Under the pieces are notes generated by a model. It was not told the origin of the DNA and ran no database searches. It saw only the letters and a program-made list of their open reading frames with translations. A DNA stretch of 64,000 bases, taken from an uncultured Neomegalonema sp. GTDB taxonomy: Bacteria > Pseudomonadota > Alphaproteobacteria > Rhodobacterales > Rhodobacteraceae. A program made the position numbers and the translations under genes. Positions 54,942-63,945 of the stretch are shown here, piece after piece (position 1 is the first letter of the stretch; each line of letters opens with the position of its first letter). The stretch is from assembly GCA_937911325.1 (NCBI GenBank), contig CALDSD010000015.1:32883-96882 (forward strand), given 5' to 3'.

Positions 54942-57359
54942 CTACCGGAGGCGGAAAACGGCGTCTTCAGGCGCCAGGCAAATCTCGTCAGAGCACGCTT
55001 GGACTGTAAGCATCACCAGCGCCGGCCCGTCTTCGGCCAGCTGCGCAGTGATCTTTTGCCGGCCCTCGAGAACCTGTATCGGCGCATCCTGAAAACCCAG
55101 CGTTCGAGAGACAGCCGCCGGGTATTCGGCTTCTTCGACGGCCTCCCCAGTCAAGGAGACGCCGATCAGGTCTTGGTCAGTCTGCTGATGCGCGTTCAGA
55201 TGCCACCCGTCCGCGATGCGGATCTCGGCTTTCAGGTCGCGCCCCTTTCGGGTCATTTCGACGCGAACGCGACCGGAGGACAGCCAGCGAAAGGGTCGGC
55301 TATCGCCATGGCGCAGGAGCAATGCCCCGCGCAGCGCCGTGGTCCGATCAACCGGGCGCGCCGCGAGAGACCCCGAGATCGCGCCGAGCAGGACCTCTGC
55401 GCGGCTGCGTTGCTCGAGGCCCTGAGTTCTCAGGGCGAGTGCGGCGAACAATTCGAGCGCCGAGGACTCGCCCGCCGGGGTCGCGCCATCCTCGTTCTCG
55501 TAGGCGGGACCGAGCGGCCCATCCTCCGCCGCCATGCGCAACCGCCCGTTCCGATCGGGAAAGCGCTGCATGATTTGATCGGACAGCTGCGCAGCCCGCT
55601 GCAGCCAGGTTGGGTCCTGAGTCGCGTCAAACAGCGCGATGAAGCCGACGCCAAGCCACGCGTGGTCGTCCAACCCCCCGTCAATGTCCGAGGTTTTTCC
55701 ATCCGCGTAGAGACGTTTGAGGCGCTCGCCGTCCCACAATCGCGCCCAGATCGCTTCCGCGGCGCTTGCTGCGGCAGCGACGTAGCCCGGCTCGCCCAGC
55801 ACCATCCCGCCCGCTGCGAGCGCTCGGATCATCAGTCCGTTCCAGCCGGCGATGACCTTCTCGTCGCGGAGGGGGCGCGGTCTCGCCTCCCGCGCCTTGC
55901 GAAGTTTTTCAAGCAAAGGGTCGAGTGTTTCAAAATCGGTGGCCGCGTCCGGGTCGAGATGCGCGATCGGTCCGCTTTCGATCGTCGCCGGCTGATCCAG
56001 GCCCAGGATCGTCGCGACGCGATCCGTATCGTCGCCAAGCGCGGTTCGGGCTTGGTCCGGCGTCCAGGTATAGAACGCGCCTTCGGTGCGCTCGCCCTCA
56101 AACTCCGTGCCGCTCAATCCAGTCGAGTCCGCGTCTTCGGCGGCGTAGAAGGCCCCGTCGGGGTCGCGCATATCTCTCAGAACATAGTCGAAGGTTCTTC
56201 GTGCGGCCCGTTCAAACCGCGGATGGCCGAAGGCTTCCCACGCCTCTACAAAGGCAAGGCCAAGAAGCCCTTGGTTATAGAGCATCTTCTCGAAATGCGG
56301 GGTTCTCCAGTTCGGGTCGACGGCATAGCGGTGAAAACCGCCGCCGATCTGGTCGTGGATGCCCCCTGCTTCGATCGCGCTGAGAGTGCGCACAGCGATG
56401 TCCCGCGCTCGCGGATCGCCCGCACGGCGCCACATATCCGTAAGGTACAGCAGATAGACTTCATGTGGGAACTGAGGCGCGACGCTGAACCCGCCTTCCA
56501 TCTCGTTATGGAACTGGGCGAGTTCGGCCACCGCTTGCGAATGCGTGGCTTCGTTGACTGCAGCGGATTGCGCGACGCCGGCGGAATAAGTGCGGATCGC
56601 TTCTGTCAGACGTTCGCTTTGGTCGTTGATCTGAGGCCGCTGGTTCCTCCAGGCCTCGGAAACAGCTTGCAGCGTCTCGATGAACGCCGACTTGGGCAGA
56701 TACGAAGCCGCATGAAAGGGTTTGCCGCTCGGCGTCATCCAAACCGAATTTGGCCATCCGCCCTGACGCGTTAGGAGCATCGTCGCCAGCATATAGGTCT
56801 GATCGACGTCCGGCCGCTGCTCACGGTCGACTTTGATCACGATGAAGTCTCGGTTCAGGATCTCGGCGACGTCTTCGGCGTCGAAACTCTCCTCCTCCAT
56901 GACATGGCACCAGTGGCATGTCGCGTAGCCGACAGAGAGGAAGATCGGCTTGTCAGAGTCTTGAGCGGCGGCCAGCGCCTCGGGGCCCCAAGGTCGCCAA
57001 TCCACGGGATTGTGGGCATGCTGGACCAGATACGGCGATGTTTCGAGGATGAGGCGGTTCAGATGCCGCGGCCCGCCTTCTGGGGTTAGAAGATGCGTGC
57101 GAGGAACGTAACGGTCGTCTTTTGCGGCAAACGCTGAACGCAGCTCCTCGGCGAGACCGGCAGGGCGCGGAGCCTCCAGCCCAGGCGCCGTTTCTCCAAG
57201 TGCGGTGGGCGCGGCGACGTCTTGCTGCGCGTCGGCAGGGTTTTGCGATCCGACGTCGTCGGCGGAAGTTGGCTGCGCCACAGAGCGACTCTCCTCAAAA
57301 GCGAAAACAAAGAGAGCAGATAACACAATCACGCGAATTACAGTGATCGTCGCCGCCAT
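54942..57359 (-). CDS. Exported DUF255 thioredoxin-fold protein fused to a DsbD-alpha-like domain
   Basis: An 805-residue protein. A signal or anchor helix (residues about 6-24) is followed by a disordered linker, a DUF255 thioredoxin-like domain with C148-H-W-C151-H, and the long helical toroid of the SSP411/YyaL family ([10 protein letters not shown] and [10 protein letters not shown] near residues 350-370). The C-terminal 110 residues resemble the DsbD N-terminal domain, ending with the cysteine motif C789-x4-C794. Relatives are usually cytosolic and lack this fusion. The ATG at 57359 is chosen because it opens the signal helix. It lies downstream of a TPR gene and secreted-paralogue genes. 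Confidence 0.85.
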   Translation of the reverse strand: MAATITVIRVIVLSALFVFAFEESRSVAQPTSADDVGSQNPADAQQDVAAPTALGETAPGLEAPRPAGLAEELRSAFAAKDDRYVPRTHLLTPEGGPRHLNRLILETSPYLVQHAHNPVDWRPWGPEALAAAQDSDKPIFLSVGYATCHWCHVMEEESFDAEDVAEILNRDFIVIKVDREQRPDVDQTYMLATMLLTRQGGWPNSVWMTPSGKPFHAASYLPKSAFIETLQAVSEAWRNQRPQINDQSERLTEAIRTYSAGVAQSAAVNEATHSQAVAELAQFHNEMEGGFSVAPQFPHEVYLLYLTDMWRRAGDPRARDIAVRTLSAIEAGGIHDQIGGGFHRYAVDPNWRTPHFEKMLYNQGLLGLAFVEAWEAFGHPRFERAARRTFDYVLRDMRDPDGAFYAAEDADSTGLSGTEFEGERTEGAFYTWTPDQARTALGDDTDRVATILGLDQPATIESGPIAHLDPDAATDFETLDPLLEKLRKAREARPRPLRDEKVIAGWNGLMIRALAAGGMVLGEPGYVAAAASAAEAIWARLWDGERLKRLYADGKTSDIDGGLDDHAWLGVGFIALFDATQDPTWLQRAAQLSDQIMQRFPDRNGRLRMAAEDGPLGPAYENEDGATPAGESSALELFAALALRTQGLEQRSRAEVLLGAISGSLAARPVDRTTALRGALLLRHGDSRPFRWLSSGRVRVEMTRKGRDLKAEIRIADGWHLNAHQQTDQDLIGVSLTGEAVEEAEYPAAVSRTLGFQDAPIQVLEGRQKITAQLAEDGPALVMLTVQACSDEICLAPEDAVFRLR

Positions 57360-57507
57360 TTTTAATGATCCTTGGACGAGACGTCTAATTAGCTTAACGC
57401 GGCAATGATAGTCGATGCGGCCGTGAGCATCGATCACGATCATTTAAGCGGCTCTCCGCCGAGCCGAGCCGAGACGCGCTACACGCTGGCCCCGCCCTTT
57501 GCCCGAT

Positions 57508-58803
57508 TCACTTTGCGCCGAGCGGACAGCTGTTTTCGACACAGGCGCGCAGAGCGGCTCTCGTGTCGTCGTCTGCGACGCCGTCCAACGCCCCGGGCGG
57601 ATGACCTTCGCGCGCGAGCGTCTGCTCCAACCGCAGACCGAGCGCCGCATCCAGAGCGATCGCCTTTTCATAAGCCGCCACCGCGTCGTCGGTGGCGCCG
57701 ATGCTGGCGAGTATCTGACCGAGCATCGCCTGGATCTGTGCGTTTGCGGGATCGAGCCTGGCGGCGCGCTGGGCTTGCGGCGCCGCGGCGTTCAGATCGC
57801 CAGCGCGCCAGCGCGCCTCCGCCGCGGCGATCAGAAACGCTGCGTTGTCGCCGTCCGCCGCAAGCGCGGCGTCGAAGTCGTTCATCGCACCGTCGCCGTC
57901 GCCGATCTCGAGACGGGAGAGGCCGAGGCGGTATCTCAGGTCAGGATCCTCGGCGCCGAGGCGAATGGCCTCTTCAAAGTCGCGAATCGCTGCGCCTGCG
58001 GCGCCGAGCGTCTGATAAACGGCGCCGCGCCCGCGATAGGCGCTCGAGAGGAAAGGCCCCAAACGCAACGCGCGGTTGAAGCTTTCCAGCGCTTCCCGGG
58101 CTCTCCCATTCTCAGCGTGCTGCTCAGCGAGAATGATCAAGCGAAACGGCGTGGCCGATTGCGGGTCGATTGCGCTGCCTTCGCCAAAGTGCCGTCTCGC
58201 TGTGTCGAGATCGCCCAGCGTCCGTGCAACGAACGCCCGGCCAAACCAAGCCTCTGCGTAATTGGGGTCAAACGCCGTCGCTTTCTCAAAGTCGTCCATG
58301 GCGTCAGGGAAGTTCCCCAACGCGGCTTTCGCATAACCGCGTCCGTACATGGCGGCGGCGATAGTCGGATCGAGCGTCAGGGCGAGGCTGAAGTCGGAAA
58401 TCGCCTCGGCCGCGGCCCCGAGTTGCATATGGGCGCCGCCACGGCTCACCAATGTGGACGCTGATTGCGGATCCAGCGACATCGCGCGGTCGAAGTCGCG
58501 TAGCGCCAGGATCAGCTCTGCCCTTTGAACAAACGCGTCGCCACGGTGTCGAAACGCCTGGGCAAGACCCGCAGCCTCCATTCCGCCAGCGCGAATGGCG
58601 TCGTTACAGGCGGTGATCCTTTGGCCCGCGGCGTCCGGACCTCTCAGAGACGCACAAAGCTCATCCGGGGCCGCGGTCTGCGCCAAGGCTCCGTCAACCA
58701 GAAACCCGGAGACCCCGGCGCCGGAAAACCCTGCGCCGAACAGACAGACGTTCAACAGGGCTGCTGCGAGAACTGGTTGGTTAAAGCGCTTGTCGCTCGC
58801 CAT
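57508..58803 (-). CDS. Exported TPR-repeat protein
   Basis: A 431-residue protein with a long N-terminal signal or anchor (residues about 1-42) ending AQTAAP. About nine tetratricopeptide repeats follow from about residue 80 to 390 (repeats such as AEAISDFSLALTLDP and PDAMDDFEKATAFDP). A short Cys-containing tail ends CVENSCPLG. It probably scaffolds protein interactions in the periplasm. It is 13 bases downstream of the first secreted paralogue gene, so they probably share a transcript. Confidence 0.85.
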   Translation of the reverse strand: MASDKRFNQPVLAAALLNVCLFGAGFSGAGVSGFLVDGALAQTAAPDELCASLRGPDAAGQRITACNDAIRAGGMEAAGLAQAFRHRGDAFVQRAELILALRDFDRAMSLDPQSASTLVSRGGAHMQLGAAAEAISDFSLALTLDPTIAAAMYGRGYAKAALGNFPDAMDDFEKATAFDPNYAEAWFGRAFVARTLGDLDTARRHFGEGSAIDPQSATPFRLIILAEQHAENGRAREALESFNRALRLGPFLSSAYRGRGAVYQTLGAAGAAIRDFEEAIRLGAEDPDLRYRLGLSRLEIGDGDGAMNDFDAALAADGDNAAFLIAAAEARWRAGDLNAAAPQAQRAARLDPANAQIQAMLGQILASIGATDDAVAAYEKAIALDAALGLRLEQTLAREGHPPGALDGVADDDTRAALRACVENSCPLGAK

Positions 58804-58816
58804 CGTCGGACCTGCG

Positions 58817-59248
58817 TCAACTGAAGAGTTCCGGTTGGCAATTCAAGGGTCGTGCCTCCACAGCGACAATGCGCAGCAAAAGCCCCTGGACCGACTCCGC
58901 CCAGAACGACCCTTGCGCTTCAAAAACGCGCCAACAGGATTCCGAATGGCCTGGGTATCTGAAGCAGAAAACCGTCTGTGCGTAGTCCCAGACGCCGTCC
59001 TCGCAGGGGCCTTCAGCCGCGATCCAGATCGAACGATCGCCAGGCAGGTAGTATTCGGACCCGTAATGTCGCCCACGAAAGGTCAAATGGACGGTGTGGT
59101 TTTCAAACCGCGCTCTGAATTCCTCTGCGTCGATGTAACGACGCTCAACCTCTGGCACGAACACGTCCTGTTGAGCAGCGGCGGAGCCCGCAAAGAACAA
59201 CAAGCTTGAGAGCAACAGGAGTGGGAGGATCAGGAGCCGATGCGGCAT
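58817..59248 (-). CDS. Secreted cysteine-containing protein, paralogue A of three
   Basis: A 143-residue protein with a clear signal peptide (cleavage near AAA-Q, residue 25). The mature domain has a beta-rich pattern shared with the next two genes: EEFRARFENHTVHL, GSEYYLPGDR, GxCxxGxW and C-W-x-V-F. Four cysteines (82, 95, 105, 137) suggest two disulfides. It overlaps nothing and is four bases from the end of paralogue B, and 13 bases before the TPR gene. Similar small exported proteins of unknown function occur in Rhodobacterales, as far as I recall. Confidence 0.78.
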   Translation of the reverse strand: MPHRLLILPLLLLSSLLFFAGSAAAQQDVFVPEVERRYIDAEEFRARFENHTVHLTFRGRHYGSEYYLPGDRSIWIAAEGPCEDGVWDYAQTVFCFRYPGHSESCWRVFEAQGSFWAESVQGLLLRIVAVEARPLNCQPELFS

Positions 59249-59252
59249 CGTT

Positions 59253-59786
59253 TCAGTGTTTCCTCTTTGCCAAGAGCCCATCCGGCGCCAGCTGTTCCGC
59301 AAAAAACGTCTCGGGCGCGAAGAACCGGTTCGGCGCATCGCTGAACAGGTCAGCGTCACAGCTCAGCGTCTCATCGGAGATCCGTCGCACCCTTTGTTTC
59401 GCACCATTCCGGCTCAGGACTGTTAGGCGGTCGCCTTCGTAGAACGTCAGCCAGCAAGAAGGCTCATCAAGGTAATAATAGCAATAGTATTCACCTTCTT
59501 TGCGCCAGTCGCCATTATAGCACTGGCCATCGGCGAACTCGAATACAGTTCGGTTCGTACCGCGAATATAGTACTCGCGCCCCCAAAAGGCGCCATTTTC
59601 CAGCTCGAAGTAAACGGTTCGTCCATCGACCAAGGCGTTGAATTCAGCCTTCCCGATCGAACGCTGCGAGTCGCTGCTCTCGACGGTCTGGGCGCCCGCG
59701 TGATGCGCAACGAAAAGCGCTGCGGCGAAGATGAGCGCGTTCCGCACACCTCTAAAACAAAGAGCTGAGACCATTGCGATGCCCAT
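59253..59786 (-). CDS. Secreted cysteine-containing protein, paralogue B of three
   Basis: A 177-residue protein with a signal peptide ending near AGA-Q (residue 32). The core matches paralogue A (AEFNALVDGRTVYF, GREYYIRGTNRTVF, DGQCYNGDW, PSCWLTF). Cysteines 89, 102, 111 and 143 are in equivalent places. It carries an extra 28-residue C-terminal tail. Base composition is visibly less GC-rich than in flanking housekeeping genes, which suggests recent acquisition. The ATG at 59786 is preferred because it opens the signal peptide. Confidence 0.77.
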   Translation of the reverse strand: MGIAMVSALCFRGVRNALIFAAALFVAHHAGAQTVESSDSQRSIGKAEFNALVDGRTVYFELENGAFWGREYYIRGTNRTVFEFADGQCYNGDWRKEGEYYCYYYLDEPSCWLTFYEGDRLTVLSRNGAKQRVRRISDETLSCDADLFSDAPNRFFAPETFFAEQLAPDGLLAKRKH

Positions 59787-60340
59787 CTTCAGTTCATTCC
59801 TAAAAACCCTGTGCGGCCCGTCTGTCAGAGAGTCCAAGCTCGTGGGAGAGGACAGATCCGCGCGCATCCCTGCTATCATGATTCTGGAATTTCGATGCGA
59901 GTGTGGTGATTTCGTGGAGTTGTTCGAGTTGAAGGAGACAGCGGACAGAGCTAACGATCTGAAGTTTCTGTTGATCTGTGAACGTGATCGACGATCTTTC
60001 GGGAGATTTTAGACGACAAACGGACAAGATCTTTGTCGGGTCCGTCGCCAGATCGGCTTTCGTGTCCCCACCGCAGAACGCTTTGGCGACACGACAATAG
60101 TAGGTTTGCGAACCGCCGAATTCAGGCGGAAAAGATGCCGTCATCATTAGAATGTTCACAGGCCGCCTTGCACCGTTCGCGCGCGCTATCGGGTTTGGAA
60201 CGCGCCTGACCGCACGCAATGAAGTCTGGATTGCAGGCCGGACTGCGCAAAAGGCATGCCTCGCGACTTCTGCTTACAAGAAACCCGGCCTTATCGCCCG
60301 ACCATAGCAGCTCTGCGCAAATGCGCTGTCCTCGTTTGGA
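59787..60340. other. Long spacer between paralogues B and C
   Basis: About 550 bases of lower-than-average GC content. The only protein-like signal is a short glycosyltransferase-type fragment on the minus strand (60076-60159). No terminator with a convincing T run and no tRNA were seen. Confidence 0.4.
60076..60159 (-). pseudogene. Possible N-terminal remnant of a group-1 glycosyltransferase
   Basis: Twenty-eight residues beginning NILMMTASFPPEFGG resemble the N-terminal strand and glycine loop of GT4-type glycosyltransferases, which run ILMVTxxFPPxxGG. The resemblance stops abruptly, and the rest of the frame (down to 59800) is unlike any family I know. It could be chance, but the match is specific in type and position. 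Confidence 0.3.
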
Positions 60341-60814
60341 TCAACTCAGCAAATCCCTGTCGCAGGACAGCACTTCGTTTGTGATGTCGACGACGACTTG
60401 TTCAGGACCGTCCACTTCAGCTGCGATCAACACGCCGCCACGTTCGATGTGGCGAAAGTAAAAGTCGCCGTCATACCGAAACTGGAAAACGCCGTCGCTT
60501 TCGCTCCAGCTTCCTTCATAGCAAGACCCGTCGAAGTAGATAAAGACAGCCTTGCGAGAGCCGGGAACGTAATACTCCCGTCCAACAAAACCGCCTGACA
60601 TGTTCTGATAGTACAGCGTCTTGCCTTCCACCAAAGCAAACCACTCCGGCCCGCTGAAGTGGATCTCCTCGACATGCTCCAGGGGAGCTGGCGTCTGGTT
60701 TTCTCCTGCCGCGGGCGATGCGACGGCGACAGCGGCGAGCAGCGCGCCGCACACGCCCATGAGCGCGCAACTCCGCGAGAAGACTAAGCCGGGCGAGCGC
60801 ATGAGAAGCCGCAT
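60341..60814 (-). CDS. Secreted protein, paralogue C of three, lacking the central cysteine pair
   Basis: A 157-residue protein with a signal peptide (cleavage near AAG-E, residue 37). The core matches A and B (FALVEGKTLYY, GREYYVPGSRKAVF, DGSCYEGSW). Only the outer cysteines remain (98 and 151). The positions of the two middle ones are Gln111 and Tyr119. Their joint loss implies that the middle pair forms a disulfide in A and B. The ATG at 60814 or, four codons later, 60802 could be the start. It is divergent from the SnoaL-like gene. Confidence 0.77.
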   Translation of the reverse strand: MRLLMRSPGLVFSRSCALMGVCGALLAAVAVASPAAGENQTPAPLEHVEEIHFSGPEWFALVEGKTLYYQNMSGGFVGREYYVPGSRKAVFIYFDGSCYEGSWSESDGVFQFRYDGDFYFRHIERGGVLIAAEVDGPEQVVVDITNEVLSCDRDLLS

Positions 60815-60977
60815 GTTCACTGTTCCTTGTCTCCCAATCGGAGGTCGCGATCGAAACACCTGAGCCATCCGCGTACGTCGGACGATGTGAGCACGGCCAA
60901 AATTGGGCGCCCAAGACCGGGTCTTCAGGCATAGTCTGTTTTCAGAACGCCTGAAGCGACAGCAATTGGGGGACGTT

Positions 60978-61415
60978 ATGTCTGTGGAAAGCCGGCCCGC
61001 GCGTTTGGTTGAACGATTTTACAATGAAGTGTGGAACTGCGCCGATGAAGCCGCCGCGCATGAGATCCTGCATGCCGACTTCTCGTTTCGAGGATCCTTG
61101 GATGCGGAAAAATCGGGTCCACACGGGTTCGTCGATTACATGCGTGCGGTTCATGCAGCGCTCGGAGAGTATCGCTGCGAGATCGTGGATCTGCTCGAGA
61201 CGGATCTTCGGGTCGCCGCGCGCATGAGGTTCGTCGGCCGACACCAAGGGGTGTTCTTTGGCGTCGCAGCCACCGGCAGATTGATCGAATGGACTGGGGC
61301 GGCTTTCTTCACGACCAATCGCATTCAGATCACAGACCTCTGGGTCCTCGGCGATATCGACGCCGTCAAAAAGCAACTCGGCGTCCACGCGGACGCGGGG
61401 TTTGAGGCGTCCTAG
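60978..61415 (+). CDS. SnoaL-like (ester cyclase-type) protein
   Basis: A 145-residue single-domain cone-barrel protein of the SnoaL/NTF2-like superfamily. It starts MSVESRPARLVERFYNEVWN and contains HPDF-like LHADFSFRG and the FxGRHQG segment. The family includes polyketide cyclases and many uncharacterised proteins, so no reaction is assigned. GGGGGAC precedes the ATG. Confidence 0.85.
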   Translation: MSVESRPARLVERFYNEVWNCADEAAAHEILHADFSFRGSLDAEKSGPHGFVDYMRAVHAALGEYRCEIVDLLETDLRVAARMRFVGRHQGVFFGVAATGRLIEWTGAAFFTTNRIQITDLWVLGDIDAVKKQLGVHADAGFEAS

Positions 61416-61553
61416 GCGCCGTTCACACTCTTGTGTCGGGCCTCTCCTAACGAAATGGCCGGCTGCGGCGATGTCGCGCTTGAAGTTCAGCGGCTCTGAG
61501 CGATATCTAGCGGCAACGCACCCGCAGCATTTTCCCAATTTGGAGATTCCCGC

Positions 61554-62273
61554 ATGGCGCAGCCGCGCATTCTCATGATTCTTACGTCCCACGCTGATCT
61601 TGGCCGCACCGGTGAAAAAACCGGCCTGTGGGTCGAGGAGTTCGCAGCACCGCTCTACGCGTTTTCCGACGCCGGCTTCAGCCCGGCGATTGCAACAATC
61701 AAGGGAGGCGCGCCAGCCATAGACCCTCGTTCGATCGAGGGCGACGCGGTCACCGAAGCCGTCAAACGCTACCAGGACGACAAGAACTTGCAGGATGTTC
61801 TGGCGCAGTCGCCAAAGCTCTCGAATGTCGCGACGCTCGGATATGACGCGGTGTTCCTGCCGGGTGGGCATGGCACGATGTGGGACTTCCCGACCTCGCC
61901 AGAGCTGACCGTGATGCTCGAGCAGTTTGCGCTGCGCGACAAGCCGATCGCCGCTGTGTGTCATGCGCCGGCTGCGTTTGCCCCGGTCATGGACCGCAAC
62001 GGCGCGCCACTGGTGAAAGGCCGCAAGGTCAGCTGCTTTTCGGATGAGGAAGAACGCGCTGTCGGATACGAGGCGGTTGTGCCGTTCTTGCTCGAGAGCA
62101 AGCTGCGCCAGCTCGGCGCCGAAATCACGCCGGCTGCGGCCTTCGAGCCTCAGGTCTCGGTGGACGGCAACCTGATCACGGGCCAGAACCCTGCCTCGTC
62201 TCTTGCGACGGCACAGGCGATGATCGACAGGCTCAACGCCAGCGCTGAAGACGTCGAGGGCAAAGCCGCGTAA
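61554..62273 (+). CDS. DJ-1/PfpI family protein (HchA/Hsp31-like)
   Basis: A 239-residue protein of the DJ-1 superfamily, long type. The nucleophile is C136 in AVCHAPAAF, with Gly-His (FLPGGHG) and a Glu upstream. Relatives act as glyoxalase III or protein deglycases and chaperones. The start is the ATG at 61554. A terminator follows at 62341-62369, whose 3' arm serves the next gene. Confidence 0.9.
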   Translation: MAQPRILMILTSHADLGRTGEKTGLWVEEFAAPLYAFSDAGFSPAIATIKGGAPAIDPRSIEGDAVTEAVKRYQDDKNLQDVLAQSPKLSNVATLGYDAVFLPGGHGTMWDFPTSPELTVMLEQFALRDKPIAAVCHAPAAFAPVMDRNGAPLVKGRKVSCFSDEEERAVGYEAVVPFLLESKLRQLGAEITPAAAFEPQVSVDGNLITGQNPASSLATAQAMIDRLNASAEDVEGKAA

Positions 62274-62340
62274 GTCGCTCAGTCTTGCGAATGTGACCGG
62301 TACGATTTCGCCGTTGCCCAGACAGGGCGACAGCACTTAA

Positions 62341-62369
62341 GCCTCGCGGATCTGCTGCGAGGCTTTTTT
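62341..62369 (+). terminator. Intrinsic terminator whose 3' arm holds the next gene's ribosome-binding site
   Basis: GCCTCGC (62341-62347), a nine-base loop, GCGAGGC (62357-62363) and six T residues. It should end the DJ-1-type transcript. The ATG of the following gene begins two bases after the T tract, and the only Shine-Dalgarno-like sequence (GAGG) lies inside the 3' arm, so hairpin formation would also mask translation. Confidence 0.8.
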
Positions 62370-62370
62370 C

Positions 62371-62991
62371 ATGCACCCGAACCCAGCGTTTAGAGACGCT
62401 ACGGACGCGCTCAATCTCGCCTTCGCCCGGAAGCGCGGCTTTGGCGTCTTGACTGTCGCCGGCCCGAACGGGCCCCTGGCGTCGCACATCCCGTTTGTCG
62501 TGAGCGATGACGGCGCAACCGCAGCGTTTCATTTGGTGCGCTCCAATCCGATCGTGAAAGTGCTGTCCGAGGATGCGGGGGCGCTGATTGTGGTGTCCGG
62601 TCCCGACGCCTATGTCTCGCCGGATTGGTATGGCGACATTCCCGATCAGGTGCCGACCTGGAACTATGTCGGGGTGCATTTGCGCGGCGCGGCGCGGCTC
62701 TTGTCCCGTGAACAGCTGCGGCCGCATCTGACGGCCGCCTCGTCCGAGTTTGAGACCCGCCTCTCGCCGAAGAAGCCCTGGACGCTCGACAAGATGTCCG
62801 CCGATCAGCTTGAGCGGATGGAGCGCATGATCGTGCCGGCTGAAATGACGATCGCGAAGGTCGAAGGAACCTGGAAGCTCAATCAGAACAAGCCTCAGGA
62901 GGCTCGAGCGGGGGCCGAGGCGGCGATCGAAGCGGGGCATGTAGGCTCCGAACCGGCTTCGGCGATCGCGCGGCTGATGCGCGAGATGTAG
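62371..62991 (+). CDS. FMN-binding negative transcriptional regulator / PaiB-like protein
   Basis: A 206-residue protein of the PaiB family, a split-barrel flavin-binding fold. It has the N-terminal MHPNPAFRD, the SHIPFVV segment, YVSPDWYGDIPDQVPTWNYVGVH and the C-terminal KLNQNKPQEAR. In Bacillus, PaiB acts with PaiA in stress metabolism, but most relatives are uncharacterised. The start directly follows an intrinsic terminator. Confidence 0.92.
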   Translation: MHPNPAFRDATDALNLAFARKRGFGVLTVAGPNGPLASHIPFVVSDDGATAAFHLVRSNPIVKVLSEDAGALIVVSGPDAYVSPDWYGDIPDQVPTWNYVGVHLRGAARLLSREQLRPHLTAASSEFETRLSPKKPWTLDKMSADQLERMERMIVPAEMTIAKVEGTWKLNQNKPQEARAGAEAAIEAGHVGSEPASAIARLMREM

Positions 62992-63043
62992 CGTCGACCG
63001 CACAACCGAGGTATAAATCCGGGGAACGTCAAGGAGGTTGACG

Positions 63044-63349
63044 ATGCCTGCACCGGTCCTGATGAGCCCACTGGCCTGGCGCCTGATCGCCGTCGGCGGC
63101 GTCGCTTTGGCGGGTGCCGTGATGCGGGCGTCTCGCGCGCCGTCGAGCGTCGTGCGAGACGACATGCTCGATGAAACCCCTGACGGCGTCTCGGTGCGGC
63201 GCGAGTCGGTCGACCGAGCCGAACAGGCCACCGCTTTGGGGCGTTGGCGGCGCACCATTCGTTTGGGGACGCGAGGGCCCGGCGTCGAGATCGATCTGTC
63301 CGGCATGGGCCGCGGCCGCGTGCGCCCCGTACGGCGGGGCGGCACCTAG
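63044..63349 (+). CDS. Small membrane-anchored protein of unknown function
   Basis: A 101-residue protein with one hydrophobic segment (residues about 8-27, WRLIAVGGVALAGAVMRA). A hydrophilic, Arg-rich C-terminal part then ends in a Gly/Arg stretch. AGGAGG lies six bases before the ATG, good support for translation. The 3' end overlaps the convergent DUF4174 gene by four bases. No family is recognised. Confidence 0.6.
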   Translation: MPAPVLMSPLAWRLIAVGGVALAGAVMRASRAPSSVVRDDMLDETPDGVSVRRESVDRAEQATALGRWRRTIRLGTRGPGVEIDLSGMGRGRVRPVRRGGT

Positions 63350-63795
63350 TTCGATCGTCTGCGCATTTCCTGTTGGCGCATCGGCATCGAGTCGATCAGA
63401 TCGAAGATGCGGCTGGGGCGGACGGTCTCCCGCTCCCGCAGTTTGACGCCAGTGTCCTTGCCGATCAGGAGGATCGCGAACTCATCCGCGCCGATCCGGT
63501 AGCGGCTCCTGAGCGCGGCGGCGGACATCGGCGCATCCTGCCCGTTCATCCGCACGGCGTCTTCCGTCACGACGATGACAGGCACTTCGCGCTCGAGGAG
63601 CTCATCCTGGTGCGGACGGAGAACCTCCAACTGTCGGCGAAGCGTCGGTGCGCTCTCAGAGCTTGCAAAGATCAACAAGGGCCGGGCTTCCCAGGCGTAG
63701 GCGTCGAGCGGGCTTGCAGCCCAAGCGGTCGAGATCCCCGCGAAGGCGAGGCAACCGCTCAGTACGGCGGGAAAGCGGGAAAGCAAGCGGGGCAT
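63346..63795 (-). CDS. DUF4174 exported protein
   Basis: A 149-residue exported protein with a signal peptide (residues about 1-25, cleaved near AWA-A). The DUF4174 domain, thioredoxin-like in outline without a CxxC, is recognised from PLDAYAWEARPLLIFA, the RQLEVLRPHQDELLERE segment and FAILLIGKDTGVKLR. The role is unknown. The ATG at 63795 is preferred as the start of the signal peptide. Confidence 0.85.
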   Translation of the reverse strand: MPRLLSRFPAVLSGCLAFAGISTAWAASPLDAYAWEARPLLIFASSESAPTLRRQLEVLRPHQDELLEREVPVIVVTEDAVRMNGQDAPMSAAALRSRYRIGADEFAILLIGKDTGVKLRERETVRPSRIFDLIDSMPMRQQEMRRRSN

Positions 63796-63945
63796 TGACC
63801 TCTCCGACCACAACGCGTGTTGACGAAAGAGCTAGAGTAGAGTTCTCAGCGTGCAACAAACGGCGGCGCGCTTCGCCCGTGCAAAGCTTTTTGAATCGGC
63901 TGTTTACGCCGACGATCCGCGTTGCTATATCCCCGGCTTGGCTGA

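Noticed and set aside
54939..56774. Plus-strand open frame of 611 codons opposite the DUF255 gene
   Set aside because: It is the shadow of the opposite-strand gene, with low-complexity Arg-rich translation.
59800..60219. A complete 139-codon gene between the secreted paralogues
   Set aside because: Only a 28-residue part looks like a protein family (glycosyltransferase-type), with no ribosome-binding site and no coherent remainder. It is reported only as a possible remnant.
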